Positions 33,486-45,143 are shown, counted from the stretch's first letter. The stretch: 64,000 nt of DNA from Phanerochaete sordida (GCA_019973155.2 BPQB01000041.1:186001-250000), one strand, 5' to 3'. The notes: a model not told the origin generated them from the sequence alone. Program-made: numbers and translations.

Positions 33486-33670
33486 GACGACGCAAGCCGA
33501 TACTGCAGTGGCAAGGTCATCGTGCCTCCGAGTTGCAAGCAGAGCTCGAAGGACAAGGGCGGCAAAAATTTGATAACCAAAAATGAAGGCGGTGCCTTCA
33601 TAATAGTGGTTAAACTATTAAGAACAGATACTACACTTGATCTAAGCCAAAAGGCCAGAGTGGTAAGGAT
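33486..33670 (-). ncRNA. U2 spliceosomal snRNA
   Basis: U2 snRNA pairs with the intron branch site in the spliceosome. On the minus strand, after a short 5' leader, the sequence contains the near-invariant GGCCTTTTGGCTTAGATCAA and then the branch-recognition region GTGTAGTATCTGTTCTT. Stem II follows (about 33600-33625), then the Sm-binding site AAATTTTTG near 33565-33575. The 3' terminal hairpin has the conserved loop ACTGCAGTAT, and its base (GATGAC pairing with GTCGTC) ends at about 33486. The length of about 185 nt is close to metazoan and fission-yeast U2. The exact 5' end is uncertain by a few bases. Small ORFs across it are meaningless. Confidence 0.95.
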
Positions 33671-33690
33671 TTCGAACGAGCGCGCCCTAA

Positions 33691-33698
33691 TTTATATA
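33691..33698 (-). promoter_or_regulatory. TATA box upstream of U2 snRNA
   Basis: The minus strand reads TATATAAA about 21-28 bases before the estimated U2 5' end. A duplicated GCGCCCTAA motif (plus-strand reading) lies on both sides of it. Confidence 0.6.
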
Positions 33699-34626
33699 CG
33701 GCGCCCTAAACGGCGCACGGACCATATTACATAAGCAGACCGCGCGATGCGCTCACCGCGTTGTGGGCCGCGAAGCCTTCGTCCTGCGACCATCGTTGTC
33801 CACAGAAGCTAAGGTAGGCCCGCAACTTCAATCTTCATTGCACGCATTCATACTTGGATTTGCATATTTCAGACAAAATATGGCGGCAGGTCGACCACAG
33901 CGACGGATTATCCAAAGCTGCGTGCGCGACCCTGCCCTGAGATTCTGTGGACAGCGTTCTCGAACTGCTCCATAATGACGCGAACCCTTTCGGGATTCAC
34001 TCGAGCCGATGATGCTCGTGCGTCGCTCACACGGCGCCGTCAGACCCTTCTGTTGGCTGCCCTACCGTCACACCTGACCAGAACGCCGACACCCAGCTGG
34101 CTACCCCTGGGTGCCTTTGACAGTTCACCTGGGCCTCGCAGACGACCACCTGCCTTGCATCGCAGTATCTCCTCCATTTCAGCACACGGTGCAGGCCAGA
34201 CATCGTTGGCACCATTGTCTTCCAGCTCCAGCTCTGGGCTCCCATGCAGTGCTTGTAACCGATAGTACCTGATGGGAAGGCCTGCCCGCAAACGACCCTT
34301 GATTTACGTGCCAAGGTCTGGGTATTTTTGGCCCTCTTGACCCTGAGGCACCAGTGCTACTCCCGCCGTATCCAACATTCCTCGGGTACCGACACGCACG
34401 TGAGTGGGCATTCATCGCAGTAACACCACCGATACTTACGGCACATTGCGTACATCAGTATAGCAGTACAGCGACTCTGACGGTTCTTCCAGTAAGCGGA
34501 CGCACTGCCGCGTCCGTTGCCGCCTCTGTAAGGTACTTAAGACGCGATCCTTCTGAGGCTCTATGCTCCCACCAGAACGACCCTCACTCCCCTCTCACCC
34601 CTGAAGTCTTACATATTACAAACAAC
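33699..34626. other. Intergenic, possible signal-peptide exon of the protease not resolved
   Basis: A secreted protease is expected to begin with a signal peptide, yet the first ATG in the clear exon is 34627. An in-frame segment before it (PEVLHITNN) and a donor/acceptor pair around 34529-34578 hint at an upstream exon in this stretch, but I could not place its start. Confidence 0.35.
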
Positions 34627-36217
34627 ATGACGAGCCACATGCCTATCGTCGGCCGCTTTGCCTGGCGTTACGGCCGAGATATCGTCGCCCGCGACAGGGC
34701 TAGGGCCCAGAAGATGCTGCAGGGGCTCCGCCCCCATGGCCCTCACAAGCATCGGAAGCACCACGCAGGCCGCGAGGAGGCTGCCCGGCACCATGGCGGC
34801 GGCGGCAGCGCTGCCGCCTCGGGCACTGGTACTGGTGCCAGCGCTGGCGCTGGCGCAGGCACGGATCCTATGTCCAGTGGCACTGGCGTCGACGTCACCG
34901 ACGCGGGTGTCACGTACACCGCGACAGTCGGCGTTGGCAGCCCCGCGACCGACTATATGTTGCTCATCGATACAGGTTTGTCGCATTCTTCACCGTTGAT
35001 GCATACGTTTCGATAGCGTGCGGTCTGTAGGCAGCTCCAATACCTGGCTCGGTGCTAGCCAGAAGTACGTCAAGACGAGCACCAGCAAGTCCACTGGCGC
35101 AAGCGTGGTACGACTCCCCGCTTATTCCTACACAGTAAGCTACATACTCACAATATGCGCAGAGCGTCAGCTACGGCTCAGGCTCCTTCTCGGGCACTGA
35201 GTGTAAGTAGGCCTTCTGATCTTTTTTGCATATTCTGCTACATTCATCGTGACCAGATACCGACACTGTGACTCTTGCCCCGACGCTTGTGATCGAAAAT
35301 CAGTCTATCGGAGTTGCCTCGCAGGCGCAGGGCTTCGAGGACGTCGACGGCATTCTCGGTGTCGGCCCGGCAGACCTGACCCAGAACACCGTCTCGGGCC
35401 AGAGCATGGTGCCGACCGTTGTCGACAACCTCTTCTCGCAGGGCACCATCGCTGCGGACTCGCTCGGCATCTCGTTCGAACCCACCACGGAGATGGGCGC
35501 CATCAACGGCGAGCTGACGTTCGGCGGCGTCGACGCGAGCAAGTGCGTCTTCGTGTGCTACTTCATAATGTGTGACCATGTGCTCACCTTTGGCTCCGTA
35601 GGATTACCGGCGACGTGACCTTCGTCCCAATTACATCCACGTCCCCCGCGAGCAACTACTGGGGCATCAACCAGGACGTCACGTACGGCCAAGACACGGC
35701 ACTACTCAGTGGCGCGGCGGGCATCGTCGACACTGGTACAACGCTCGTCATGATTGCAACCGACGCGTTCCAGCAGTACCAGCAGGCGACGGGCGGGACC
35801 ATGGATCAGAGCACGGGTCTTCTCCGCTTCACCGAGAGTCAGTTCGAGGGTCTCCAGAGCCTCTTCTTCAACATCGGTGAGCCCCGCACATCTTCCGGCA
35901 TGTATTTCGGCTGACGTGTGCGCAGGCGGCACGACCTTCGAGCTCTCGCCGAACGCGCAGATCTGGCCGCGCGCTCTCAACCCGATGCTCGACGGCGACG
36001 CGGACGGGATCTACTCCGTCGTCGCGGACATTGGGACGCCCAGCGGGCAGGGCCTCGACTTCATCAGTGCGTCTCCTATATAATCCCAACGGTGCTTGCG
36101 CTGACATGATCCTCAGACGGGTTCGCGTTCCTCCAGCGGTTTTACAGCGTGTTCGACACAGGTAACGCCCAAGTCGGCCTTGCGACCACTCCGTTCACCG
36201 ACGCGACCACGAACTGA
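34627..36217 (+). CDS. Pepsin-like aspartic protease (family A1), seven exons
   Basis: A1 proteases cleave proteins at acid pH using two Asp residues and are usually secreted by wood-decay fungi. Exons are 34627-34975, 35031-35107, 35163-35202, 35257-35542, 35602-35876, 35926-36066 and 36117-36217. The first catalytic motif LLIDTGSSNTW is split by intron 1 (Asp codon 34969-34971). The flap motif VSYGSGSFSGTEY carries the conserved Tyr. The second catalytic motif is GIVDTGTTLVMI (Asp codon 35729-35731). The typical C-terminal FLQRFYSVFDTGNAQVGLA is present. The N-terminal part (VGRFAWRYGRDIVARDRARA) resembles the family propeptide, then a His/Gly/Ala-rich linker. No signal peptide is in the modelled first exon, so the true start probably lies upstream. 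Confidence 0.9.
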
Positions 36218-36696
36218 GCGCGATCCGGGCGCGACAGGGAGGCTTCTGACAGCTATGTACTATAGTGGAGAACGGACGGATTGGGCGTCAGCTTCCGTAT
36301 GAATTCAAAGACTGTATCCTACGATAATTCGAAGCCACGATCGTCTTGTCACTAGATTATTGTGTGCATGAGCGTCCGGGCCGTGTTGAGGTCATAACCC
36401 AGCGCGCCCCTACCCACGCTCGTCGCTAACACAGCGTAGCGATGCTCCAAATAATTTCAGTACGCGGCCCTATCGGGTTGACTAGGCGCGAGTCTGTCCT
36501 CGGACCTCATGCAGCAAAACGAATTTCCCACTACGCGGCTCGAACGGCGTAGTTTGACGCTGGACACAGTCATTGGCGAAAGTCGTTCAACGTTTAAACG
36601 ACCACTACCACCGTCACCCGAAAGGTAATTAGCAAGTTCATCGCCGAGACTGAAGCTGATTAGGGATGAGTATAGTGATATTTTAGGCTCACAAGG
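36218..36696. other. Intergenic, no gene seen
   Basis: Spacer between two plus-strand genes. An AT-rich run just before the F-box start (TATAGTGATATTTTAGG, about 36671-36687) may belong to its promoter. Confidence 0.35.
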
Positions 36697-38126
36697 ATGG
36701 CGAACGTAGCTCACTTGGTCGCTGCGCTCAACGCTATCCAATTAGCACAGCAGCCGAGAGTTCCTCCCGAGCTCGCGGACTACATCATAGACTTCCTACA
36801 CGACGACAAAGCTGCTCTGCGCCAATGCTCGCTAGTATGCCGCGCGTGGCTTCCCACAAGCTCCCTTCACCTGTTTGAACGGTTCTTGTGGCCGCCTTGT
36901 CCCCACGCATACGGCGTGGGCGGGCGATACACCATTCTTTGCAAGTGCGCCTTCTTGGACCACTCAAACTTTTGGGACGAACTTATCTACTTTATCGTCG
37001 ACTCGCCCCGCCTGCAAGAATATGTCCGCACCCTACATATTTGGTTCCAGTGGACGGTCGTGGATCAGCACGGCTGGGGCACTGGTCGCACTGAATATCA
37101 TCACAAGGTCAGCCTATCAGAAATCGCAGCTGTCATCGACAACCTTCCCCGCTTTCGCTGTCTTCACCTCCTGTCTCCCCATTTTCTCCATGATACTCCG
37201 TCTGCTGCACCTATCGTGAGAGGAACGCGAACCCTCGAAAGACTTACACTCGATTACCCTGCGCCACCGCTAGCATCCGACGACCGACTTACTCTCCTCG
37301 CGAACTTCTTCCGACTATTCAGCCGCATCACGCTGCTGCAGCTCACGGACGTCATGCGTCATCGCGCCGAGTTCCATCCAAAGCCCTTACTAGACCCGTC
37401 AGATATGCCGGAAATCCACACCTTCCGCGTCGACACTGCCTCCTCGCTGGCATTTGTGCAATTCCTGCGAATTGTGACTGCCACGGCGAACCCGGAATAT
37501 CTCTCAAGCATCATCGTGAACAACCTCATCGGCAGCATCTCCCTCCCCGACTCGGCGCCGCTCCTGCAGGCGCTCCCCAACTTGCACTCGCTGTCGCTCG
37601 ACGGCCTGCACTCCGCGGAGATCCTGCAGCGCGACCTCGCGGGCGCCTTCCCGCGCTTGCACACGCTGACCGTTGCGGGCCTGATCATGATGGAGTCGAC
37701 CACCACCTCGACGTGGGCGAGTCTCCGCAACGTCGCGGCGTGCCCGATCCCAAGCGTGCAGGAGCTCGTCCTACGCTTCGCGCTCGAGGGCCGCCGCCTC
37801 GACCCGCCGATGGCCGTGCTCGACGGCGACATCCGCTATGCGCTCCGTGCGCTCGACTGGACGCTGCTCGACGGCGTGCTCTCCGTGTACAAGGACGTCG
37901 CGCTCGAGTTTGAGCTCGACAGGCCGTCGCTCGCGATCTCGCAGGCACAGATGGCGGACACGCTTCGGCTCGTGGAGAGTGTGGCGAGGGACCGGATGTC
38001 CGCGCGTGCGCGCCAAAGCGTACATCTCCGTGTTTACTGGTGAGCATCCTGTCCTGCATCTAATTGCGTCGCTGGACTGACGACGTATACAGGAAGGTTC
38101 CCTCGACAGACCCACACGATACGTGA
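36697..38126 (+). CDS. F-box protein, paralog of the 52850 and 54889 genes
   Basis: This is a probable SCF substrate receptor. The F-box is near residues 24-68: VPPELADYIIDFLHDDKAAL, then CSLVCRAWLPTSSLHLFERF. After WPPCPHAYGVGG, an F-box-associated region with leucine-rich spacing runs to the end (for example LFSRITLLQLTDVM and ALPNLHSLSLDGLHS). One long exon (36697-38039) is followed by a likely 53-bp intron (38040-38092, CTGAC branch) and a short last exon to 38126, giving 458 residues. Reading straight on instead stops at 38043 after VYW. It is clearly homologous along its whole length to the minus-strand gene at 52850-54217, so a duplication within this region is likely. Confidence 0.88.
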
Positions 38127-38827
38127 CGACTTTCAGACAGTCTGGTTACCTCCATAGAGCATATCAAAGGTGGCAAGGCGGGAGATCGTCGCTACCGGTT
38201 ACCTTCGAACCCACGACCATTAAAGCGACATGCAGAGCAACGGCTGCGGGTTCATGATTCGGGAGTAGCTATCTCTCACGAAATGTAACACCACTTCCGT
38301 ACGGCGTTCCGCCCATGGTCTGTTCTGCCCTCGCCTTCGCCATGATGCTTCCATCTCGATCTATCTTCCACGAAGGTCGAGCACAGCCGTTGTAAGAGAG
38401 GTGAGTAATCAGATAACGAACTAGAAGCCCTGCGTGGCACAATGATAAGTGAAGGCTGGACGGATGATAATCCCGAGTGTAGGCGACGCATAAATGACTC
38501 ATCGACTGCACACTCGGTTCATGGGTTCCTCACTCATTCTGCGTTACCAGTTCTGCAGTGTCCCACAATGGCCAACATGCATGTGCTCAAACCGCTCTTC
38601 AAGAAGCTCGGGGCTGCTGAATCCTGATGCTTTCTCAGCCGCACTCAGAGTAGCCGTGAAACACAAAGCTGACTGAGGAGGATCGGGCTGGGAATTGCAG
38701 TGCTGAATCTCGTATAACTTTTCTATATTCTACGGGCGCAAAAGTATATCAAAGGCATATCATGGGCAAGTGCTATCGCAAACACGACGACGGAGGCTCG
38801 AAAGCTGGGTCACCAGCGCGAAATGCG
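38127..38827. other. Intergenic, no gene seen
   Basis: Between the F-box gene and the tRNA terminator. Short frames only; no motif recognised. Confidence 0.4.
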
Positions 38828-38832
38828 AAAAA
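38828..38832 (-). terminator. Pol III T-run after tRNA-Thr
   Basis: Five T on the minus strand, starting 6 bases after the tRNA 3' end, the usual RNA polymerase III stop signal. Confidence 0.75.
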
Positions 38833-38837
38833 GGTGT

Positions 38838-38918
38838 TCCTCTTAGCCGACTCGAACGACTGACCTCGTCATATCACGTGATACTAGTGACGCGCTCTAC
38901 CAACTGAGCTAAAGAGGA
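38838..38918 (-). tRNA. tRNA-Thr (anticodon AGT) with a 9-nt intron
   Basis: The acceptor stem TCCTCTT pairs with AAGAGGA (7 of 7). The D arm is GCTC/GAGC with the A-box AGTTGG. The anticodon stem CGTCA pairs with TGACG. The T arm AGTCG-TTCGAGT-CGGCT fits the B-box. The anticodon loop would be 16 nt; removing 38873-38881 (one base after the anticodon, the canonical place) gives CT-AGT-A-A, hence Thr. The mature length is 72 nt before CCA. A37 plus the intron forms the perfect palindrome ATCACGTGAT. Confidence 0.92.
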
Positions 38919-39990
38919 GATACGAGAGGGGACGCACAACTCACTACAGTTCAGGACAGTTGCGATATGTAGGACTCCGTACCGTGCACGATCAGGAACC
39001 TGCCAACTTACAAACTCTCTTCGATGTCGTGCGCAACAGAAGTGTAAGGAGCGAGCTATCTGATGATACACATGCACACAGAAGGATTGCCACTCCATTT
39101 GCAGCGCTCCGGAAATCTCTGGAGCAGAATCGCCTTGCGCGCTTATTTGCTCCAGTCATCTCTGGACCAAACGTCGACTCGCCCACTTCTAGCTGCTAGC
39201 GACGCGCTCTAATCATCGTGCTAAACGAGATGTGTTAGACGATGCACACGGCTCATCATATGCTCTTTATACTGCACATGATCACATAAGAACTCTTCGA
39301 TGGGGCACGCATCGGACGAGCTACCGAGGACGTGTAAGGAACGAAGACAGCTCATGGTTATTATACACATCGAGGACTATATTGCACAAATGAAGGAACC
39401 AAACAGAACAAAAGACAGGCCTGTAGAAGTACAACGCAAGACGCGTTTCCACTACAATATTTGCAGTCCGGGTCATAAAACAGAAATGCGTACAAACCAC
39501 CAAAAAGATAGACGAACTGAAGCTTGGGAGATGCGTGATCTACAAGATGCGGATGCTATGCACGGCGGAGGCAAGGGCGAGTATTGTGTTGGGTGGGATG
39601 GCGGGAGGAGGATGGGTGGTACGTCTTGAGTGACGTCTGCCGCCCCTATTCGGCCTGCGATCGGGCAGGAGGTCGTCGCGCGATGACAATGGCCGCAGGG
39701 CGAACTGCGGCGCGTGCCGCCAACGCGAGGAGGAGCCGCGGAGCCGTGTGGACACACAGTGCCAACAGCGGACGGCACCTCAGCCGACCTTGCACGGGCG
39801 GAGGCGAAGGGAAGTGCGCGCGGCAGCTGTGTCCACGGTGTTGATACTAGGATGCTTTTAGTCTGTGGAAGACCAGGTCGAGCGAATTATGGATACATCA
39901 GCTTCGGGAGGCTGCACGGTACTGTGTCGTAGGTGTCGCAGGCGATTAGGTATGCGATAGCGTATGACATGCGGAACGGTGGGGCAGCGC
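38919..39990. other. Intergenic with a tRNA relic, otherwise nothing seen
   Basis: Apart from the tRNA-like fragment at 39190-39232, no feature is supported. Purine-rich runs near 39540-39640 give open frames without motifs. Confidence 0.4.
39190..39232 (-). pseudogene. Decayed 5' half of a tRNA-Thr-like gene
   Basis: The minus strand reads TTTAGCACGATGATTAGAGC followed by GCGTCGCTAG. This matches the D arm and 5' anticodon stem of the tRNA-Thr about 300 bp away (TAGAGCGCGTC identical). The B-box half and acceptor pairing are absent, so it is not a functional tRNA. Confidence 0.55.
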
Positions 39991-40769
39991 TTAGTTGAAG
40001 CCGTCAAAGTGGCCGGTCAGGATGCGCTCGCCCATGGGGGACGGCGCACGCTTAGGGCGCGCGGTCCCGGGCGCAAGCGTGTTCGCACGACGGGCCTTGC
40101 GCGGGATGGGAGATGGAGGGGATGGCCGTTCGACAGCAGGGGTATTGGGAGGGACCCGGTCTGTCGGCGTCATGGGAATCGCTGTCTTGATTTGCGGCGG
40201 CGGCGGCTATGAGCAGGAGTTTAGCAGGTGCGGCACAGTATGGTAAGAAGGGGATGCTCACGCGAAGGGCGGTGCCGCCAAGGGAGAGGCGGCGCAGGAG
40301 GCCTGCGGCCCGATCGCCGTGCGCCGGTTGCACAGGAGGCTGCGAGGGCGGCGACACGCGCTCCGTCGTAGGCCAGGCGGCACTGCTTACGCTGCGCGCA
40401 TGACCGCGCTTGGGCGCAGCGTCGGGGTCAAAGTCGTCTGGATCACACAATTGAGCTCCAGGTGACGCGTCAGGACGGAAAGCTTAATTCACCTTCAAAG
40501 ACTGCGGTGCCGAAGCCCCGACGGAATGGAAAGGTGGAGGTGCTCGGCGACTTGGGAGACTGGCTGAGGAAGTAGTTGAGGATGGGGGTCGAGCCAGGGC
40601 TGGTCGGCGCGACGCGAGGGGCCATGCCCGAGATGGGCGAGCTGGACGGCGACACCGGAGAGTTGGAGTCCTCCGAGGAGGACGAGTCTGAGACAGAGTC
40701 GGCACGGCCGCGGCGGGGGTTGATGGGGATGGGCTGGCTGTGGGGGACGTTGCTGTCGTTGGAGGTCAT
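39991..40769 (-). CDS. Conserved basidiomycete protein of unknown function, 222 residues
   Basis: Exons are 40769-40493, 40437-40262 and 40206-39991, both introns 55 bp. The N-terminus is Ser/Pro-rich and probably disordered (SVSDSSSSEDSNSPVSPSSS), followed by STPILNYFLSQSPKSP and FPFRRGFGTAVFED. The middle has AAGLLRRLSLGG, a basic RRLS phosphorylation-like site. The C-terminus RRANTLAPGTARPKRAPSP then MGERILTGHFDGFN looks strongly constrained and resembles a segment I associate with fungal proteins of unknown role. The start at 40769 is chosen because the in-frame extension to 40910 has pyrimidine-rich, leader-like coding. No enzyme or membrane feature is present. A phosphoregulated adaptor is possible. 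Confidence 0.78.
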
Positions 40770-43700
40770 GATGTCTGCAAGAACGGGGTCGAAGGAGGAG
40801 GAGCAGGAGGTCAAGAGAGGGGCACGGGAAGAGAGGAGCTTTCGTCGCAACGCGGGGAGCGATGCAGTATATGAATCGCGAACTTTGGGCGGAGTTTGAT
40901 TGAGATCCATGGCAGATACGATCAAAGCTTGCTTGGCTGCGAGTGCGCGGCTGCGAACGCACTCGCCGCCTGCTGACCGATCCTCTTTATACTCCCGCCG
41001 GTCTGACGCATCCCTCCACGCCCGCAACTCACAGCATTCGCCCGCGGAAAGGCGACATACACGCCAGCTCGACGCGGTCATCCGCTGGCACTCAAAAAGT
41101 CAATCTTTGCCTCCGCCGAGCTAATTCACGGCTTGTGACCACCCAAAAATACCCTCCTGCGACATGCCCTCCGTCTTCCGCCTCCCTCCGTCCGTGTCGT
41201 CTGCCGACATCCTGCTGTTTGCGCCGAGCAAGCACCTCTCGTCGACGCTCCAGGCACTGCTCTGGGTCTTCCCCGCATTCCGAAGCAGCAGCTAACACGT
41301 GTCGCACATCTCCAGAGTGTGCGATCGAGACTAGGCCATTCCGGGCTAACCCGTCCCGCCTGCACGGATCTCCACACAGCGCAGGCACGTCAGTTGTTCA
41401 CATGCCCGCCTACTGGTCCTCACTCTGTTGCAGCACGGACCGAGCCGCGAACTTTGGCTCTCTTCGCTCTGCTCACAGCACAGACGGGCTCACACAGCGG
41501 CAGTCGGCGACGATGGGCACAACACAGCAAGCAGTCGCCCTACCTCGCGTCAGCGCTGCAGGACCAGCCCCGGGTGTGCGCGCGTGCGCAGTCATGATAC
41601 AGTATTCGGCCGTTGCGTCCTGCCTGCCCGCCGACCATCTTCACCGAAGTCGAACGCGAGTCTCTGCGTTGCCGCCGCGACTTCGGACGTACCCTAGACC
41701 AGCCCAGCCACCCTCAAAGCCTACACGCAAACAATTTGCGTGAGACATGGCGCAACCAACGCGTCTCTGCAGCGCACCCTTGTGGCGGCTTCCTCTCTAG
41801 AAGATTTGCTTCCATGCCTCTGCCCTCGTCGCCGCGGCCTCGCCTGGCGCTGCTTTCTCCGAGCCATTCGCTCAATGGCGCCTATCTCGCCACAGTCTTC
41901 GAAACCTGTCGAAACCTAGCAAAGTTTCCTGAACAGTGCAGCCCTGCATGCGAGAGTTTGCGCGTACGCTTCCTTTTGTTTCGTTGCGGTGTCGCTGACA
42001 TTCGCGCCCCACAGCTTTGGATTCCACGCAAAGCTTGTAGATGTCCAACTCTACACGGGCCTACACTCAGCCGCACCACCTAGGGGCCGTGCATCTGCTC
42101 CTCCGCGCGATGCAGCGTCGTTCCCGCATTCGATGCGGCTGCAGCTCCCTGCGTCGCGCTTTGCGACCGTCGCGTGACGGCGTTGGAGATAAGCGCATCG
42201 CGTCTCTTCGCACAATCGCCACCGCCATTCACCAGCGTTGGCTCCCGTGAGAGCGGCGAGGGTCACCTGGCCGCCCCCTAGCACAATGCACAGCTAGTTA
42301 ATACCGTTCTCAGGCACTGCCGTCCCCCCGTAGCGCTTCTCCCGCCGCGGCCGGTGTCCTATGTACATATACGCTGCGACGCCGCGGTTCTGCGGCCTTC
42401 CGCGTCGCACAGGGAAGGTCACTTCGTGCTGCGTGCCTGCCTCCGTCCCTCGAGGTGTGTCCGTTCTGGAAGACGCGCCACCACAGCGATGGCTGCGGCG
42501 CTGAAACACGCTGCGAGGGCCACCCTTAGCGTGAAGGTAGAACTCTCCGCTCCACGGTCGCAGTACCGCACACGTCTGCCGCAGATCGCGGCTCGTTACA
42601 GTGCGCAGGCTGCGCCGAGGCCTGATGCCAGCAGCCCGCTGCCGCCGCACGAGGCCCTGCCCCTCCCACCGTCCACATCGCGGAGTTGCGCGCAGTGGTC
42701 GCACGACACCCTCCACGACACCCGCAGGCACCTCGGCCGCCTCTATCTGCCCTGGCCTTATCTGGGCTCCAGCCTGCTGTCCGGCTGACGCCTCCCTGGC
42801 GTGCACGCCAGGACGCGTTCGGCGAGATCGGCGGTGACGCGCGTGACGTGTGCACGCAGCTTCCGTAGAGTTCTGTCCCGCGTGCGAAGCATGCACTCCT
42901 AAATATTCGGGCTTCGCTGCACGCGCCCGTGCCAATGTGGCCGCGCGCAGATCCCTGCTGTACCGTGCCGTACGCTGGCCTTGCGAGAAATGCACCACGC
43001 GATCGTGCGATGCCCTAGCCGGCGTACACTCACATCGAGCATCATCGTTGACAGAACTGGCACCGCGTGCGACGCGTGTTGACCGTGCGACAGCGACAGA
43101 AGCCCTAGACGCGTCTCGGGCTTGTCGCGGGGCCTGTACGCGCTGGCTGGTGCGACGATTTACTGTGGATGTCTGCGCGTTCTCGTCCGAGTCGTACGAG
43201 GCTCCTCTGCCCCCGGCAGTCTGCTGCTGGCGCGGTCGTTCGAGGCACGGCTGGTACGTTCCACACGGTGCAGCGAGCTTACGCTTCTCTGACGATTTGC
43301 AGCCCTGCGCGCGTACGGGACGTGACGCAGCACCGGCACCTCGTAGACTCACGCGCAGCTCATCCAAGCTTCTCTAGGGTAACTCAGCTGCTCACGCGAT
43401 CGCATATAGCCTGCACATGTCAGACTATGTCAGACCCGCTCAGACCCGTCTCTGACTAGTCCAAACAAACGTCCAGCGTGCCCGTGCCCTGCACGCCGAC
43501 ATCATGATCGGCATTCGCGTGCAACCAGCGATGTTTCATGGCGAGTATATGTCAGGCTGCTTCTTGGTGCTTCGCGGACGCTGAGCAAGCGCATTTCGGA
43601 ACCGACAACGCCGAGGGTGGCTCGTGCTGCTGTGCACGAATTCGTCAAAGTTGTGTAAGACAGGGCAGCACAATAAGGTTCTCCGAGGCGAGGTTGCGTT

Positions 43701-45143
43701 GATATGAACATGCGTATATTAGGGTTGAACGTTGAACGTTTAATTGCACGCCACCTTGCGCTTACGTACGGAGAAAGACGATCGTGCGCTAGGGGAGCAC
43801 GCAGGAGAAGTATGTGTGATGCAGAGGGATCATCGTCGCTGTCTGGTATAGCTATGAATAGGTTATGTGTCGGAACTCCTCGATGGTTGCTTCAGCCATC
43901 AGCTTCATGGCTGCACGCCGTGCCGGGGTTGTCGCCTCCTCCGTTGCGGGACGGAGTGCCGAAAACTATTGGATATATGCACATCGCGCGTTCCGGGAGG
44001 CCATTCGACGTTCGTCGCGTGGACTAGCAGGGTGAAAGGAGTCTTCGCAACTGCCAGGGAAGGCTGCCGCGGACGTCAAGCGTCGCGGCGCTGTAAGCAG
44101 CGTGAATGACGATAACCCAGATTACCCATATATCTGTGTCGTGCAGTGGTGGATGAGTGTACATTTGTCGATTAGCAGCGTGGTATAAAGCGTGGTAGCG
44201 CGGTATTTTCTGCTTCTAGCAGCCTGTCACCTGTCATAATATTTGAGACGACTCTGCTTCCACCAGAAAGTACCAGGGAATCAATTCAACAGTAGGTCAC
44301 CCCCATTGATCAATGTTTGCCTACGCCATAAGAGCAACACACATACCACGCGGTGCGTATGTATGTGGCGCCTCAGTGCCCAGTTGCCATCTGTAAGTGA
44401 ATGCAGCTGAAACTGCGTTTCTCTGATGGCTTGGATTGGAAGACTTGGCCAAAGGACGTCCAATAAACCTTTCATGGTCAGCCATCGACGCGTCTGTCGC
44501 GTCGCGACGCACAACTAGACCCGCATTATCGCCCTTGCTGAAGCTGACGGGTCCTCGCATGTCATATGCTTTCTCCAACGGCGCTCCGTTCGAGTCGCGT
44601 GCAGGTAGACTGAGTGAGGTCGTCAAAACGCGAACTTTCTTGCCGAACGGAACAAGATAATTGTAGGAGGAGGTGATGACATATGGCAATGTTAATGAAG
44701 AGGCTGTGCTTGACGATGGAGTGAGTTTCGTCGTCCCTGAGGGACCAAATCAGAATCAAGTTCCGCGACGGTATGTACCCTCCGCAAGGTGCCCGCCCAG
44801 CGCAAGCAAGGACGCCGTTCGCGAAGGCCGCACGGACAGCGCGTGCAGGACGTTCGGCAGCTCGCTTGTGCACGCCGACGGCCCCGGTCGTCGTCCCAGA
44901 CCCGGCCTGGTGTGGTCTGAAAGCGGGCGAGGGGCGCATCAGAAGGATTCAGGGTCCGCCGCTGTCCGCCGCTGCTGCGGGGGCGATGACCGGTCACAGG
45001 CCGTGACCAAATTAGAACCAAGGCCCCTTGCTGCCGACCCCCGTCTCTCGTTGCCTGCAGTCTGCCTGCCGCCGCTGCACCCGCCGACGACGACCTGTAA
45101 CCATACCTTGTACACTGACGAACGTTTACGACTGCAAAAAACT
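40770..45143. other. About 4.4 kb without a recognised gene
   Basis: It begins with the pyrimidine-rich leader of the 39991 gene. Long frames exist because of GC content, the longest being 42294-43367 on the minus strand (357 codons, very rich in Arg, Ala and Ser, no domain). A minus-strand frame at 44321-44689 (PVSFSKGDNAGLVVRRDATD) has a somewhat coding look but no splice or homology support. Nothing here can be called a gene with confidence. Confidence 0.4.

Noticed and set aside
33359..33601. Small ORFs across 33.36-33.73 kb
   Set aside because: They overlap the U2 snRNA, whose conserved elements explain the sequence.
38190..38270. tRNA-like TTCGAACCC box near 38210
   Set aside because: The minus-strand GGTTCGAA motif has no pairing T stem, no A-box at the right distance and no acceptor stem.
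42294..43367. 357-codon minus-strand open frame
   Set aside because: Very rich in Arg, Ala and Ser with no domain, no splice context and no leader-like flank; GC-rich DNA gives such frames by chance. Kept only as a note in the gap entry.
44321..44689. 122-codon minus-strand frame with a coding look
   Set aside because: No homology, no splice partner and no promoter context; not enough to call a gene.
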